The notes under the pieces are model-generated. The model was not told the DNA's origin, made no database searches, and worked only from the letters and a program-made list of their open reading frames with translations. The position numbers were made by a program, and so were the translations under genes. Shown in pieces: positions 15,519-23,673 of a stretch of DNA of 45,344 nt. This stretch comes from Cyclobacteriaceae bacterium (lineage in GTDB: Bacteria; Bacteroidota; Bacteroidia; Cytophagales; Cyclobacteriaceae). How positions within the stretch are numbered: the stretch's first letter is position 1; each line of letters starts with the position of its first letter. The stretch lies in the NCBI GenBank assembly GCA_028281285.1, contig JANQKF010000005.1, forward strand, positions 1 through 45,344, read 5' to 3'.

Positions 15519-15973
15519 TTCCTAATCTGATCCTCGTCCAATCGGCAATTGATCCATTCTCCATCTAAATGGGCATTGAGTCTTTTGTAAAAGCGAATGG
15601 CCGGCTCATTCCAGTCGAGCACTTGCCAGGTTACCTGCTTGCAATTGGTTGCTTTGGCCTCTTTCACGATTGCATCGAAGAGCTTTTTGCCTGCGCCATA
15701 ACCACGTTCTGATTCCCTAACAACCAGGTCTTCAAGGTAAAGCGTGCGGCCTTTCCAAGTGGAGTACCTAAAATAGTAAATGGCGATTCCGATGATATCA
15801 TCCTCTCTCTCGCAGACAAAGTATTCAAAGACTGAATTCGGTCCAAAACCGTCTACTTGCATCTCTTCCACTGAATTTTTGACTTGGTCTTCGCCTTTTT
15901 CATAGATGGCCAATTCCATTATTAAATCGAAAGCAGCTTGTAAGTCAGAAATGGTTCCTTTACGAATGATCAT
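15503..15973 (-). CDS. GNAT-family N-acetyltransferase
   Basis: 156 residues. N-terminal IRKGTISDLQAAFDLIMELAIYE and the acetyl-CoA site YLEDLVVRESERGYGAGKKLFDAIV (RGYGAG) are typical GNAT motifs; QVLDWNEPAIRFYKRLNA is motif B. The pattern resembles the spermidine/diamine acetyltransferase subgroup, but the substrate is not determined. It converges on and overlaps the DUF4286 gene by 16 bp and is 23 bp downstream of the lectin-protein stop's upstream neighbour direction, i.e. after the large secreted protein in the same orientation is 15997. Confidence 0.88.
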   Translation of the reverse strand: MIIRKGTISDLQAAFDLIMELAIYEKGEDQVKNSVEEMQVDGFGPNSVFEYFVCEREDDIIGIAIYYFRYSTWKGRTLYLEDLVVRESERGYGAGKKLFDAIVKEAKATNCKQVTWQVLDWNEPAIRFYKRLNAHLDGEWINCRLDEDQIRNYSTD

Positions 15974-15996
15974 AATGAATGGGTTATCGGGTGAAT

Positions 15997-18429
15997 TTAA
16001 CGAATCAGCCGAAAGCCATCACGCTTTTCATCAGAAATGGTCACGTCATTTACCACGATCACCCAGGCGGCAGCATATGTATAATTACCCATTGGTGCCG
16101 GACTTCCATCGATAGTACCGTCCCATTGCTCCGCAGTGTCGTTGGTGTGAAATATCGGTAAGCCCCATCGATCATATACCGTCATGGTGAATTGAAATGG
16201 GCAAAACGTAGAAGGACCAAAAGTATCATTCATTCCATCGCCATTTGGGCTGAAGGCAGTAGGAAATAAGATTTTGGGCGTGGCTTCCTCCACCTCTTGT
16301 GAGTTGGTCGCGATACAGCCATTCGCATCGGTTACTGTCACTTCATAAGTTCCTTTGGCGAAACCAGTGGCCAAAGCATCAATTGAGGTGGACGATTCCC
16401 AGGAGAAAGTATAAGGTGTCGTTCCACCACTGACCAGTGCCTCGAGTGTACCGTCAGAACCTTCCGGGCAGGTAACCAGCGTAGAAATGACCTCATCAAT
16501 GACCAATAAGGGTGGCTCCCCAACAGTAAACTCCAACTCCAGTGAACAATCATTTTCATCTGTGACCACAACTGAATGGTTACCAGCGGGTAAATTGTTA
16601 ACTGTGGACTGAACAGTCGGGTTTCCTCCATTCCAGCGATAGGTATAGGCACCGGTTCCTCCGGTAATTGCCGCATTGGCAATTCCAGATGCCTCCCCAA
16701 AACAAAGCGCATCAATGGTTTGGACGGTTCCCTGTAGTTCTTCGGGCTGCGCAATTGTGATCGTCTGCATTACCGAACATCCGTCAGCATCGACCGTAAC
16801 CACGTAGCTTCCAATCGGCAAACCGGAAAGACTGTTGCCATTTACCACACCAAGACCTCTTGAGAACCAGGAGACATTATAGGGCTCTTTGCCCGAGATA
16901 TTGATTATCTCAATGACTCCATCACTTCCTCCAAAGCAACTGACATTAGTAATCACTACATCATAGGTGATTTCCTCTCGAAGATCGACCAGTAAGGTCG
17001 GGCTGGTACCATCACAGATATCGGTGGAGGTCGTAGTGGACTCAATGAAATACAACTCTCCCGTTCCTGGTCCGTCCCAAAGTACTTCAACGATATTTGT
17101 ACCATTTCCATTTAGTATTTGACCATTTGTGATGTGCCAATCGTAGGTGGAGCCATTCGAATTGGAGGTAGAGTAAGTCTGAACATTCGGGAGTTGGTCA
17201 AAGCAAATCACATCCGGGCCCATTGGCAATGTGGGCATTAATTGAGCATTAATGATCACAGGAAGTTCCAGGACATCTGTACAAATAATGCCAGAATTAA
17301 GTTCTACCCGAACCCTTGAGAGAGGATTAGTAACTCCCCAATTCACAGAGATACTTGCGGTTCCCTGACCAGAAGCGATCACTCCACCTTCAACTGACCA
17401 GAGATAACTGTATCCCTCCAATTGATCTACTGCATATTCGATGTTTTCAACATTGGGACAAACCGAAATTGGCCCTGTAATTTCAGTGGATTGAGCAGGG
17501 TCGAGCAGGGTGGTAGTTATGATATCCACAACTACGTTTGGATCATCTGCTCTTCCTCCGTATTCCACAATATAGCCAGTGGCGGCATATTGGCCTGATC
17601 CTCCCTCATTGGGAAGATCGTTCCACTTCCCGGGCGGTGATGACCAATCCATCATATGTGCATAATCTTCTTCATGGGTTTGATTAGAACAACAGTCATT
17701 GGGTTCACCATTTTCCCAATTTCTAAAGCCATCGTTTAAGCGGAGCCCTGTTCCATTGTTCTCTAGTGCTTCAGGCCCTGAAACCCATCGCCAGTCACCA
17801 TCATTCGCAGCGTCTGAGGCTCCAATCCATGCGGTGCCTGAGACACGATCAAGGATAAATTGATTTTCACCGGTGGTCGTAATGGTAGTTAGATAACCTT
17901 GAAGTCCGAACAGACTTTTGCTTTCGGCAAGTGTCCTGGCATTGTTCCATGGCACACCGGGATCTGAGAAAAACTGGTAAAAGTGACCGGTCAGGGGGTA
18001 GTAATCGGCATTGGACAGTGAGACGGTAATCTCTTTAACGGCTGCCGGTCTCAATCTTGATGTGGTCACGAAAAAGATCTGGCTCAAGGCTTGCTTGTAG
18101 ATGGCCATAGTAGCTTCACCTTGCAGGTTGAGTATCCCAAGATTGTGATTATAATTCCAATCATTGATTTCATCAATCGTTTCGAATCTAAGGCTATCCA
18201 TGTCCGGGTCATAGTTGTTCGAAACGACAATTTGAAGACCATCGAGAACAATGTTGTCATCACTCGCTAGGGTGACAAAGTCAGACAAAGGCAACGGTTG
18301 AGCAGGGTCATAGCAATATTCAGGCGGAGATTCTACTTTGAATTGGTTTTGAGCAAAGGTGGAGGGTGCAAACAAAAGCAATGCGATTGTCGCATAAAGG
18401 GTCCAGGAAATGCAGTTTCGCTTTTTCAA
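15997..18429 (-). CDS. Secreted C-type lectin / PKD-like / SprB-repeat protein with gliding-type C-terminal domain
   Basis: 810 residues from a TTG start; an in-frame stop lies four codons upstream, so no ATG is available. Signal peptide 1-26 (ATIALLLFAPSTFAQ). Residues ~146-290 are a C-type lectin domain with the EPN (ENGEPNDC) and WND (GKWNDLP) sugar/Ca-binding motifs. Two PKD-like domains follow (~313-480), then SprB-type repeats (~485-705; TDENDCS, TDANGC). The last 90 residues (ILFPTAFSPNGDGMNDTFGP ... DRWGLPIF) are the CHU_C gliding-motility-type C-terminal domain that directs T9SS export and surface attachment. It lies 43 bp behind serS on the same strand. Likely an adhesin; ligand unknown. 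Confidence 0.85.
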   Translation of the reverse strand: MKKRNCISWTLYATIALLLFAPSTFAQNQFKVESPPEYCYDPAQPLPLSDFVTLASDDNIVLDGLQIVVSNNYDPDMDSLRFETIDEINDWNYNHNLGILNLQGEATMAIYKQALSQIFFVTTSRLRPAAVKEITVSLSNADYYPLTGHFYQFFSDPGVPWNNARTLAESKSLFGLQGYLTTITTTGENQFILDRVSGTAWIGASDAANDGDWRWVSGPEALENNGTGLRLNDGFRNWENGEPNDCCSNQTHEEDYAHMMDWSSPPGKWNDLPNEGGSGQYAATGYIVEYGGRADDPNVVVDIITTTLLDPAQSTEITGPISVCPNVENIEYAVDQLEGYSYLWSVEGGVIASGQGTASISVNWGVTNPLSRVRVELNSGIICTDVLELPVIINAQLMPTLPMGPDVICFDQLPNVQTYSTSNSNGSTYDWHITNGQILNGNGTNIVEVLWDGPGTGELYFIESTTTSTDICDGTSPTLLVDLREEITYDVVITNVSCFGGSDGVIEIINISGKEPYNVSWFSRGLGVVNGNSLSGLPIGSYVVTVDADGCSVMQTITIAQPEELQGTVQTIDALCFGEASGIANAAITGGTGAYTYRWNGGNPTVQSTVNNLPAGNHSVVVTDENDCSLELEFTVGEPPLLVIDEVISTLVTCPEGSDGTLEALVSGGTTPYTFSWESSTSIDALATGFAKGTYEVTVTDANGCIATNSQEVEEATPKILFPTAFSPNGDGMNDTFGPSTFCPFQFTMTVYDRWGLPIFHTNDTAEQWDGTIDGSPAPMGNYTYAAAWVIVVNDVTISDEKRDGFRLIR

Positions 18430-18472
18430 ATTATCCCCCTATTTCCGGAAACAGCCTTACGGCAGCTTCACC

Positions 18473-19744
18473 CTATATTCGATCAAAGCCCGTATATGAT
18501 CGCAGTACTTCAGGAATTGTAATGCCTTGTTCGTCCTGATTGTTTTCAAGGATAGCGGCCATTATCCTGGGTAACGCCAAGGCACTGCCATTTAATGTGT
18601 GAAGGAGCTCGGTCTTTTTGTCCTCGTTTTTGTAACGGAGTTTCAAGCGATTAGCCTGATAAGTCTCAAAGTTACTCACTGAACTAACCTCCAACCATTT
18701 CTTTTGAGCAGCCGAATATACTTCAAAATCAAAGGTCAGGGCAGATGTGAAACCCAAATCGCCTCCACATAATCTCAATATTCGATACGGTAATTCAAGC
18801 TTTTGTAGCAACCTAGAAACATGATTGCACATTTCGTCTAAGGCGTCATATGATTCTTCAGGTTTCCGAACCTGCACGACCTCCACTTTATCAAACTGGT
18901 GTAGTCGGTTGAGACCTCTGACATGGGAACCCCAACTTCCCGCCTCCCTTCTGAAACAAGGCGTGAATCCAACATTTTTGATTGGGAGATTTTCGGTTGT
19001 AACGATTACATCGCGATAAAGATTGGTAATTGGTACCTCTGCTGTCGGGATCAAATAGAGATTTTCATTACCAATATGATACATCTGGCCTTCTTTGTCG
19101 GGCAATTGGCCTGTACCATAGCCCGATGCTTCGTTTACCACAATTGGAGGCTGCACCTCTGAGTATCCTGCTTTTATGGCCTCATCGAGGAAGAAATTCA
19201 CTAATGCTCTTTGCAATCGGGCTCCCTTTCCTTTATAAACAGGAAAACCTGCTCCGGTTATTTTGATACCCAGATCAAAGTCAATGATATCATGTTCCTT
19301 GATGAGGTCCCAATGCGCTTTGGCTCCATCGGCCAAATCGGGAACAACGCCATGCTTGCTCACTTCTTCATTGTCCTCATCTGTATTTCCGGCTGGAACG
19401 GATTCATTAGGAACATTCGGAATATTGTAGAGTGCTTGTTGTAAGGCTTGTTTGGTAACCTCGAGCTCTTCTGAAAGTCCTTTGTTGGTAGCTTTGAGTT
19501 CAGCAGTTCTAACCTTAACCTGTTCCGCTTCATCTCGCTTTCCTTCCTTCATCAAAGTTCCAATCTGCTTGGCAATGGAATTTGCTTCGGCCAAATTCTT
19601 ATCTAACACTTGTTGTGTCGACTTTCTTTTGCTATCCAATTGGATCACCTCATCGAGAATATCTTCAACATTGGAAATGTTCCTTTTCTTCAGACCTTCG
19701 ACTACCTTTTCCCTGTTTTCTGTGATATAATTGACTTGAAGCAT
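18473..19744 (-). CDS. serS: Seryl-tRNA synthetase
   Basis: 423 residues, full length. The N-terminal ~110 residues form the long antiparallel coiled coil that binds tRNA-Ser. Class II motif 2 is FRREAGSWGSHVRGLNRLHQF and motif 3 LNGSALALPRIMAAILENNQ. It charges tRNA-Ser with serine. The gene starts at ATG 19744, divergent from rho across a 252-bp gap. Confidence 0.97.
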   Translation of the reverse strand: MLQVNYITENREKVVEGLKKRNISNVEDILDEVIQLDSKRKSTQQVLDKNLAEANSIAKQIGTLMKEGKRDEAEQVKVRTAELKATNKGLSEELEVTKQALQQALYNIPNVPNESVPAGNTDEDNEEVSKHGVVPDLADGAKAHWDLIKEHDIIDFDLGIKITGAGFPVYKGKGARLQRALVNFFLDEAIKAGYSEVQPPIVVNEASGYGTGQLPDKEGQMYHIGNENLYLIPTAEVPITNLYRDVIVTTENLPIKNVGFTPCFRREAGSWGSHVRGLNRLHQFDKVEVVQVRKPEESYDALDEMCNHVSRLLQKLELPYRILRLCGGDLGFTSALTFDFEVYSAAQKKWLEVSSVSNFETYQANRLKLRYKNEDKKTELLHTLNGSALALPRIMAAILENNQDEQGITIPEVLRSYTGFDRI

Positions 19745-19846
19745 AGACCATTTTAAATATGACCCGCAAAGTAAACCAAAATCAACGAAAAGATGCTATG
19801 AAATTGAGCAGAGAGCAACCCAAAAGGCGAAATTTGCGTTGATTTG

Positions 19847-19878
19847 CTTGATAAGTTTACAGGGATAGCATATACTTG
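19847..19878 (+). promoter_or_regulatory. Predicted rho promoter
   Basis: CTTG (19847-19850), 20-nt spacer, TATACTTG (19871-19878), close to the Bacteroidota TTTG / TAnnTTTG pattern. It implies a ~110-nt leader. Confidence 0.4.
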
Positions 19879-19888
19879 CAAAGTCCTT

Positions 19889-19918
19889 AGATGACGGATT
19901 TCAATTTCTAAGTCATCT
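19889..19918 (+). promoter_or_regulatory. Hairpin in the rho leader
   Basis: AGATGAC (19889-19895) pairs with GTCATCT (19912-19918). Its position just after the predicted transcription start of rho suggests leader structure; rho is autoregulated in other bacteria. Confidence 0.35.
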
Positions 19919-19996
19919 CACAGTAAAATCTAACTATTTAAATCACAGTTTTATTTAAATCCCTTTCACTGGGAAATCCCCATTTATAATTGATAC

Positions 19997-21553
19997 ATGT
20001 ATACTATTGAAGAATTGAAGGTTAGACTTCTTTCTGAATTGAAAGAGCTAGCCGAGGCGTTGGGCGTAAAAAATTACAAGAAGCTCTCCAAACAGGATCT
20101 GATCTACAAAATCCTCGATCAGCAAGCCGTGACGCCTGAAAGCGAATTGCCTAAAAAGAAAGGCGAAGAAGAAGCTCAGGAAGAACCAGTTGCTGAAACT
20201 GTAGAAACCGCTGAAAAAGCAGAAAAGCCAAAGAAATCAGGTAGAAGACCTAAGCGTGAAAATGTTGAATCAAAGAAAGATGACAAGTCAAAAGATGATT
20301 CAGGTGCTGAGGAGAAACCTTCTAATGGCGACAACGGTGAAAAATCCGGAGATAAGCCAAAACGTGATCGTGACGACAGACGAGATGATCGCAGAGAAAA
20401 AAGACAAAAACCGCAGTTCAACCAAAATATCAAAGATTTTGATGGGTTGATTGAAAGTGAGGGGGTATTGGAAATCATGCAAGATGGCTATGGATTTCTT
20501 AGATCTTCGGATTATAACTACCTCGCTAGCCCGGACGATATTTATGTTTCTCCATCTCAGATCAAGTTGTTTGGTTTGAAGACAGGAGATACGGTAAAAG
20601 GTCAGATCAGACCTCCAAAAGAAGGCGAGAAGTACTTTGCACTTTTAAGAGTTGAATCAGTAAACGGTAAAACCACTGAGGAAATAAGAGATCGGGTACC
20701 GTTCGAATACTTGACACCTCTGTTTCCTGAGGAGCAAATCAAACTGAGCTCAAAGCCGACAAGGTACTCCACCAGAATCCTCGATATGTTCGCCCCTATC
20801 GGTAAAGGGCAGCGTGGTATGATTGTGGCCCAGCCAAAGACTGGTAAAACGGTACTGTTGAAGGAGATTGCCAATGCAATTGCCGAAAACCATCCTGAAT
20901 GTTACTTGATCATCCTTCTGATTGATGAACGTCCTGAAGAGGTTACCGACATGGCCAGAAGTGTAAAGGCCGAAGTAGTTTCTTCAACATTCGATGAGCA
21001 GGCGGATCGTCATGTAAAGGTTTCGAATATTGTTCTGGAAAAAGCGAAGAGAATGGTGGAATGCGGTCATGATGTTGTGATCCTTCTAGACTCTATCACA
21101 CGTTTGGCAAGAGCATACAATACAGTGGTCCCTTCCTCAGGAAAGATTCTTTCTGGTGGTGTGGACGCCAATGCACTTCATAAGCCGAAGCGATTCTTTG
21201 GTGCAGCGAGAAATGTGGAAAATGGAGGTTCTCTGTCTATTATTGCTACCGCATTGATCGAAACGGGTTCTAAGATGGATGAAGTGATCTTCGAAGAATT
21301 CAAAGGTACAGGTAACATGGAATTGCAGTTGGACAGAAAGCTTTCCAACAAGCGTGTTTATCCTGCGATCGATGTTATTGCATCTGGTACTCGAAGAGAA
21401 GATCTCTTGATGAGCAAAGAAGAGTTGCAGCGTATCTGGATTCTGAGAAAGTTTATGGCAGACATGAATTCGCAAGAAGCAATGGAGCTATTACTTCAGA
21501 AAATGAAAGGAACGCAGAACAACGAGGAGTTCCTGATATCGATGAATGGATAA
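19997..21553 (+). CDS. rho: Transcription termination factor Rho
   Basis: 518 residues. Residues 1-45 form the SAP-like Rho N-domain ([22 protein letters not shown]). A Lys/Glu/Asp-rich insert (~50-135) is typical of Bacteroidota Rho. The RNA-binding cold-shock/OB domain follows ([19 protein letters not shown]). The ATPase has Walker A PKTGKT (~279-284), Walker [11 protein letters not shown] (~358-368) and the Q/R loops ([19 protein letters not shown]). It acts as a hexameric RNA translocase that ends untranslated transcripts. A clear terminator follows at 21579. Confidence 0.98.
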   Translation: MYTIEELKVRLLSELKELAEALGVKNYKKLSKQDLIYKILDQQAVTPESELPKKKGEEEAQEEPVAETVETAEKAEKPKKSGRRPKRENVESKKDDKSKDDSGAEEKPSNGDNGEKSGDKPKRDRDDRRDDRREKRQKPQFNQNIKDFDGLIESEGVLEIMQDGYGFLRSSDYNYLASPDDIYVSPSQIKLFGLKTGDTVKGQIRPPKEGEKYFALLRVESVNGKTTEEIRDRVPFEYLTPLFPEEQIKLSSKPTRYSTRILDMFAPIGKGQRGMIVAQPKTGKTVLLKEIANAIAENHPECYLIILLIDERPEEVTDMARSVKAEVVSSTFDEQADRHVKVSNIVLEKAKRMVECGHDVVILLDSITRLARAYNTVVPSSGKILSGGVDANALHKPKRFFGAARNVENGGSLSIIATALIETGSKMDEVIFEEFKGTGNMELQLDRKLSNKRVYPAIDVIASGTRREDLLMSKEELQRIWILRKFMADMNSQEAMELLLQKMKGTQNNEEFLISMNG

Positions 21554-21578
21554 TTATTAATCACAATAGAAATTCAAA

Positions 21579-21607
21579 ATGCCTGCTCATTGAGCAGGCA
21601 TTTTTTT
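21579..21607 (+). terminator. Rho-independent terminator downstream of rho
   Basis: ATGCCTGCTCA / TGAGCAGGCAT hairpin with seven T residues. It lies between convergent rho and the barrel-protein gene and may serve both. Confidence 0.88.
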
Positions 21608-21632
21608 AACCAATTCACTCCTAACAAGCAGT

Positions 21633-22877
21633 CTAGAAGTATTTGTTAAGGCTGATCTGAAGAAAACTATCTTCCCTCACGAAGTTCAGGAACTCCCGCG
21701 GGTCGACATTGTCAAACAACCTCATTTCTATTTCTCCTTTCCAGGAATTACCAAATCTTCTACTTCCTTCTATGCTCCAGAGCGTGGTGCTCTTTTCCAG
21801 GTCGAAAATTCCACCTACCAAGAACTCGGTGCTTTGGGTATCGTTGAATGCAAAGCGTGCGCCTGCAAAGACATCATTATCCAAGCTGCTAAAGGATAAC
21901 AGCCCTCTGTCATCATGAAGGTATTCTGCTACTACTCCGATGTCCAAACCTGATTCCGCAATGTTGTAAAAAGAGTACTCAAACCCTGCTGCAATAGCCC
22001 ACATGTCTTGAAAGTCACTTTTTCTAACAATGGTTTCGACTTTCCATAACATTGGGCCCGTTGTGGCCTGAACGTCCAAACCGACCTGATCGATCACGCC
22101 ATAAAAAAGCTGAAAATCCCCGTTGTTGACAGTTCTGAAAAAAGGCTCCCGACCGGTACCGCTAAAATAAGACAATCCAATATCGAAAGGCCCGGTATAG
22201 GTAGACCAACGTGCCCCAAAACTGGGCCTCGTTTCTTCAGCCTGAGATTCAAAGGCAACATCACTCTCACCGATTATGAATGGCGTTCTGAGTCGACCTC
22301 TTGATCCCGGAAAAACCCTCTTCCTGAAATAGGGGAGGTAGAAAAGGTCAAACGTTCCTATTCCGGTGGTATAAGAAAATTGGACCATTGGCTGACCAAG
22401 TTTTTCTTCTCCATCGAAACTCTCCACGAAGTCAGTCTGATTGATAATATCCACCAAATGAACTGACTCTGTCACTCCCCAAAAAATCTTCTTCAAGCCA
22501 ATACTCAGTTCCCAATTGCCTTTAACTTTTTGGTAGTAGAGTTCTCTTACATCAAAATGGGTTCGTCTGCTGTCCCTGTCAAATCGCCCAAAACCGATGA
22601 ACTTCAATCGGTCATCACCATTATTCCATTCGTGAAGAAATTCCGGTTGAACCACAAAAGATGGATACGATGTCTTTTGACCGGTGTATAAACCATCATT
22701 GAAGAACTGACGGTAGTCGAACCCGATATATCCTGAGAATTCGGTATAAGTGCCATTGCTATTTTGAGCAATGCCTGAAAATCCCAGTAGGAAAAGTAAA
22801 CTGATGGAGAAAATGCTTCTCCACCAGTTCGGGTTTGATTTAGGAATCATGACTTTATTTGAACTATCCAACTTCAC
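21633..22877 (-). CDS. Outer-membrane beta-barrel protein of the RND/MMPL operon
   Basis: 414 residues from a GTG whose G is shared with the TAG stop of the upstream gene (TAGTG); an ATG at 22850 gives 405 residues and a cleaner signal peptide (SIFSISLLFLLGFSGIAQ). The mature part alternates short beta strands with aromatic ends (FSGYIGFDYRQFF, GSRRFGNSWKGEIEMRLF) and ends in LQISLNKYF, the C-terminal aromatic residue of barrel proteins. It resembles the DUF1302-type porins that partner RND/MMPL exporters. Presumed to provide the outer-membrane step of the operon's transport path; the substrate is unknown. Confidence 0.75.
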   Translation of the reverse strand: MKLDSSNKVMIPKSNPNWWRSIFSISLLFLLGFSGIAQNSNGTYTEFSGYIGFDYRQFFNDGLYTGQKTSYPSFVVQPEFLHEWNNGDDRLKFIGFGRFDRDSRRTHFDVRELYYQKVKGNWELSIGLKKIFWGVTESVHLVDIINQTDFVESFDGEEKLGQPMVQFSYTTGIGTFDLFYLPYFRKRVFPGSRGRLRTPFIIGESDVAFESQAEETRPSFGARWSTYTGPFDIGLSYFSGTGREPFFRTVNNGDFQLFYGVIDQVGLDVQATTGPMLWKVETIVRKSDFQDMWAIAAGFEYSFYNIAESGLDIGVVAEYLHDDRGLLSFSSLDNDVFAGARFAFNDTQSTEFLVGGIFDLEKSTTLWSIEGSRRFGNSWKGEIEMRLFDNVDPREFLNFVREDSFLQISLNKYF

Positions 22878-23659
22878 TATCTGCTTGCTCTCCGAAGACT
22901 ATTCTGAGAGAAATCGTCCGCTGTCAAATCGAGACCAAAGTCATAGTCTTCAAAAATCAGTTTTGTCTTTTTGCCGGTTTGGTGATTTACCATATTCATC
23001 TCACCTGCTCTCCAATGTTTCTCCTTGTACACATTGTAGTTGCTGTACTCCAGAGTTTTAAGCAAGGCATTTTTACGGTCATAGAATTCCATTTTTTCAA
23101 GTCTGTAATTCTCTTTGTTATACCATACCAATTGCCTTGCATAGCCCGACTTGGGATCTACTGGGTCTCTTTCTATTACGTAGGTATCTACCCCATTTAT
23201 CGCTTCTTCTTTAATGAACTTATAGGTGTATTTCTCTACTTCCTGCGAAGAGAGGTCCTCATAGGCGAATTCGCTACCCATGAATGGTCCGGACTTGTTG
23301 TCAGAAGAAATTCGTTTTACTCTTTTCACAGCAGGCAAATACAACCATTGGTCGTCAGAACCTTCTTTGTGGGTATAAGTCAGTGTTGCTGTTCCCTTTA
23401 CATCCCTTGGACTATTGAAAACAATTAGCGATTTGTCTCCATCCGTAGTGAGTTCCAGCGTCTGGTTACTCATGTATCGAGTACTTTCTTGTCCTTGTTT
23501 GTTAGTAAGGATCATGGTCAATTTAGTGGAAGAGCTACCAAAGCCTTCATCATATTTGTCTGCGGCCTTGGCAATTTCCAGGCCTTTTTCCTCGGGAGAT
23601 TGAGCCATGGCGAATCCTGCTACAGCTACTCCTATTAATGTTAAAATTGTGCGTCTCAT
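22877..23659 (-). CDS. LolA-like outer membrane lipoprotein-sorting protein
   Basis: 260 residues. Signal peptide MRRTILTLIGVAVAGFAMAQ. The mature part has the half-barrel pattern of the LolA-like family (SSSTKLTMILTNKQGQESTRYM, GDKSLIVFNSPRDVKGTATLTYTHK, WLYLPAVKRVKRISSDNKSGPFMGSEFAYED). Such proteins occur beside RND/MMPL transporters and probably carry a hydrophobic cargo across the periplasm. It starts 14 bp after the MMPL stop and overlaps the barrel gene by one base, so the three are translationally coupled. Confidence 0.85.
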   Translation of the reverse strand: MRRTILTLIGVAVAGFAMAQSPEEKGLEIAKAADKYDEGFGSSSTKLTMILTNKQGQESTRYMSNQTLELTTDGDKSLIVFNSPRDVKGTATLTYTHKEGSDDQWLYLPAVKRVKRISSDNKSGPFMGSEFAYEDLSSQEVEKYTYKFIKEEAINGVDTYVIERDPVDPKSGYARQLVWYNKENYRLEKMEFYDRKNALLKTLEYSNYNVYKEKHWRAGEMNMVNHQTGKKTKLIFEDYDFGLDLTADDFSQNSLRRASR

Positions 23660-23673
23660 TGTAATATTTCGAT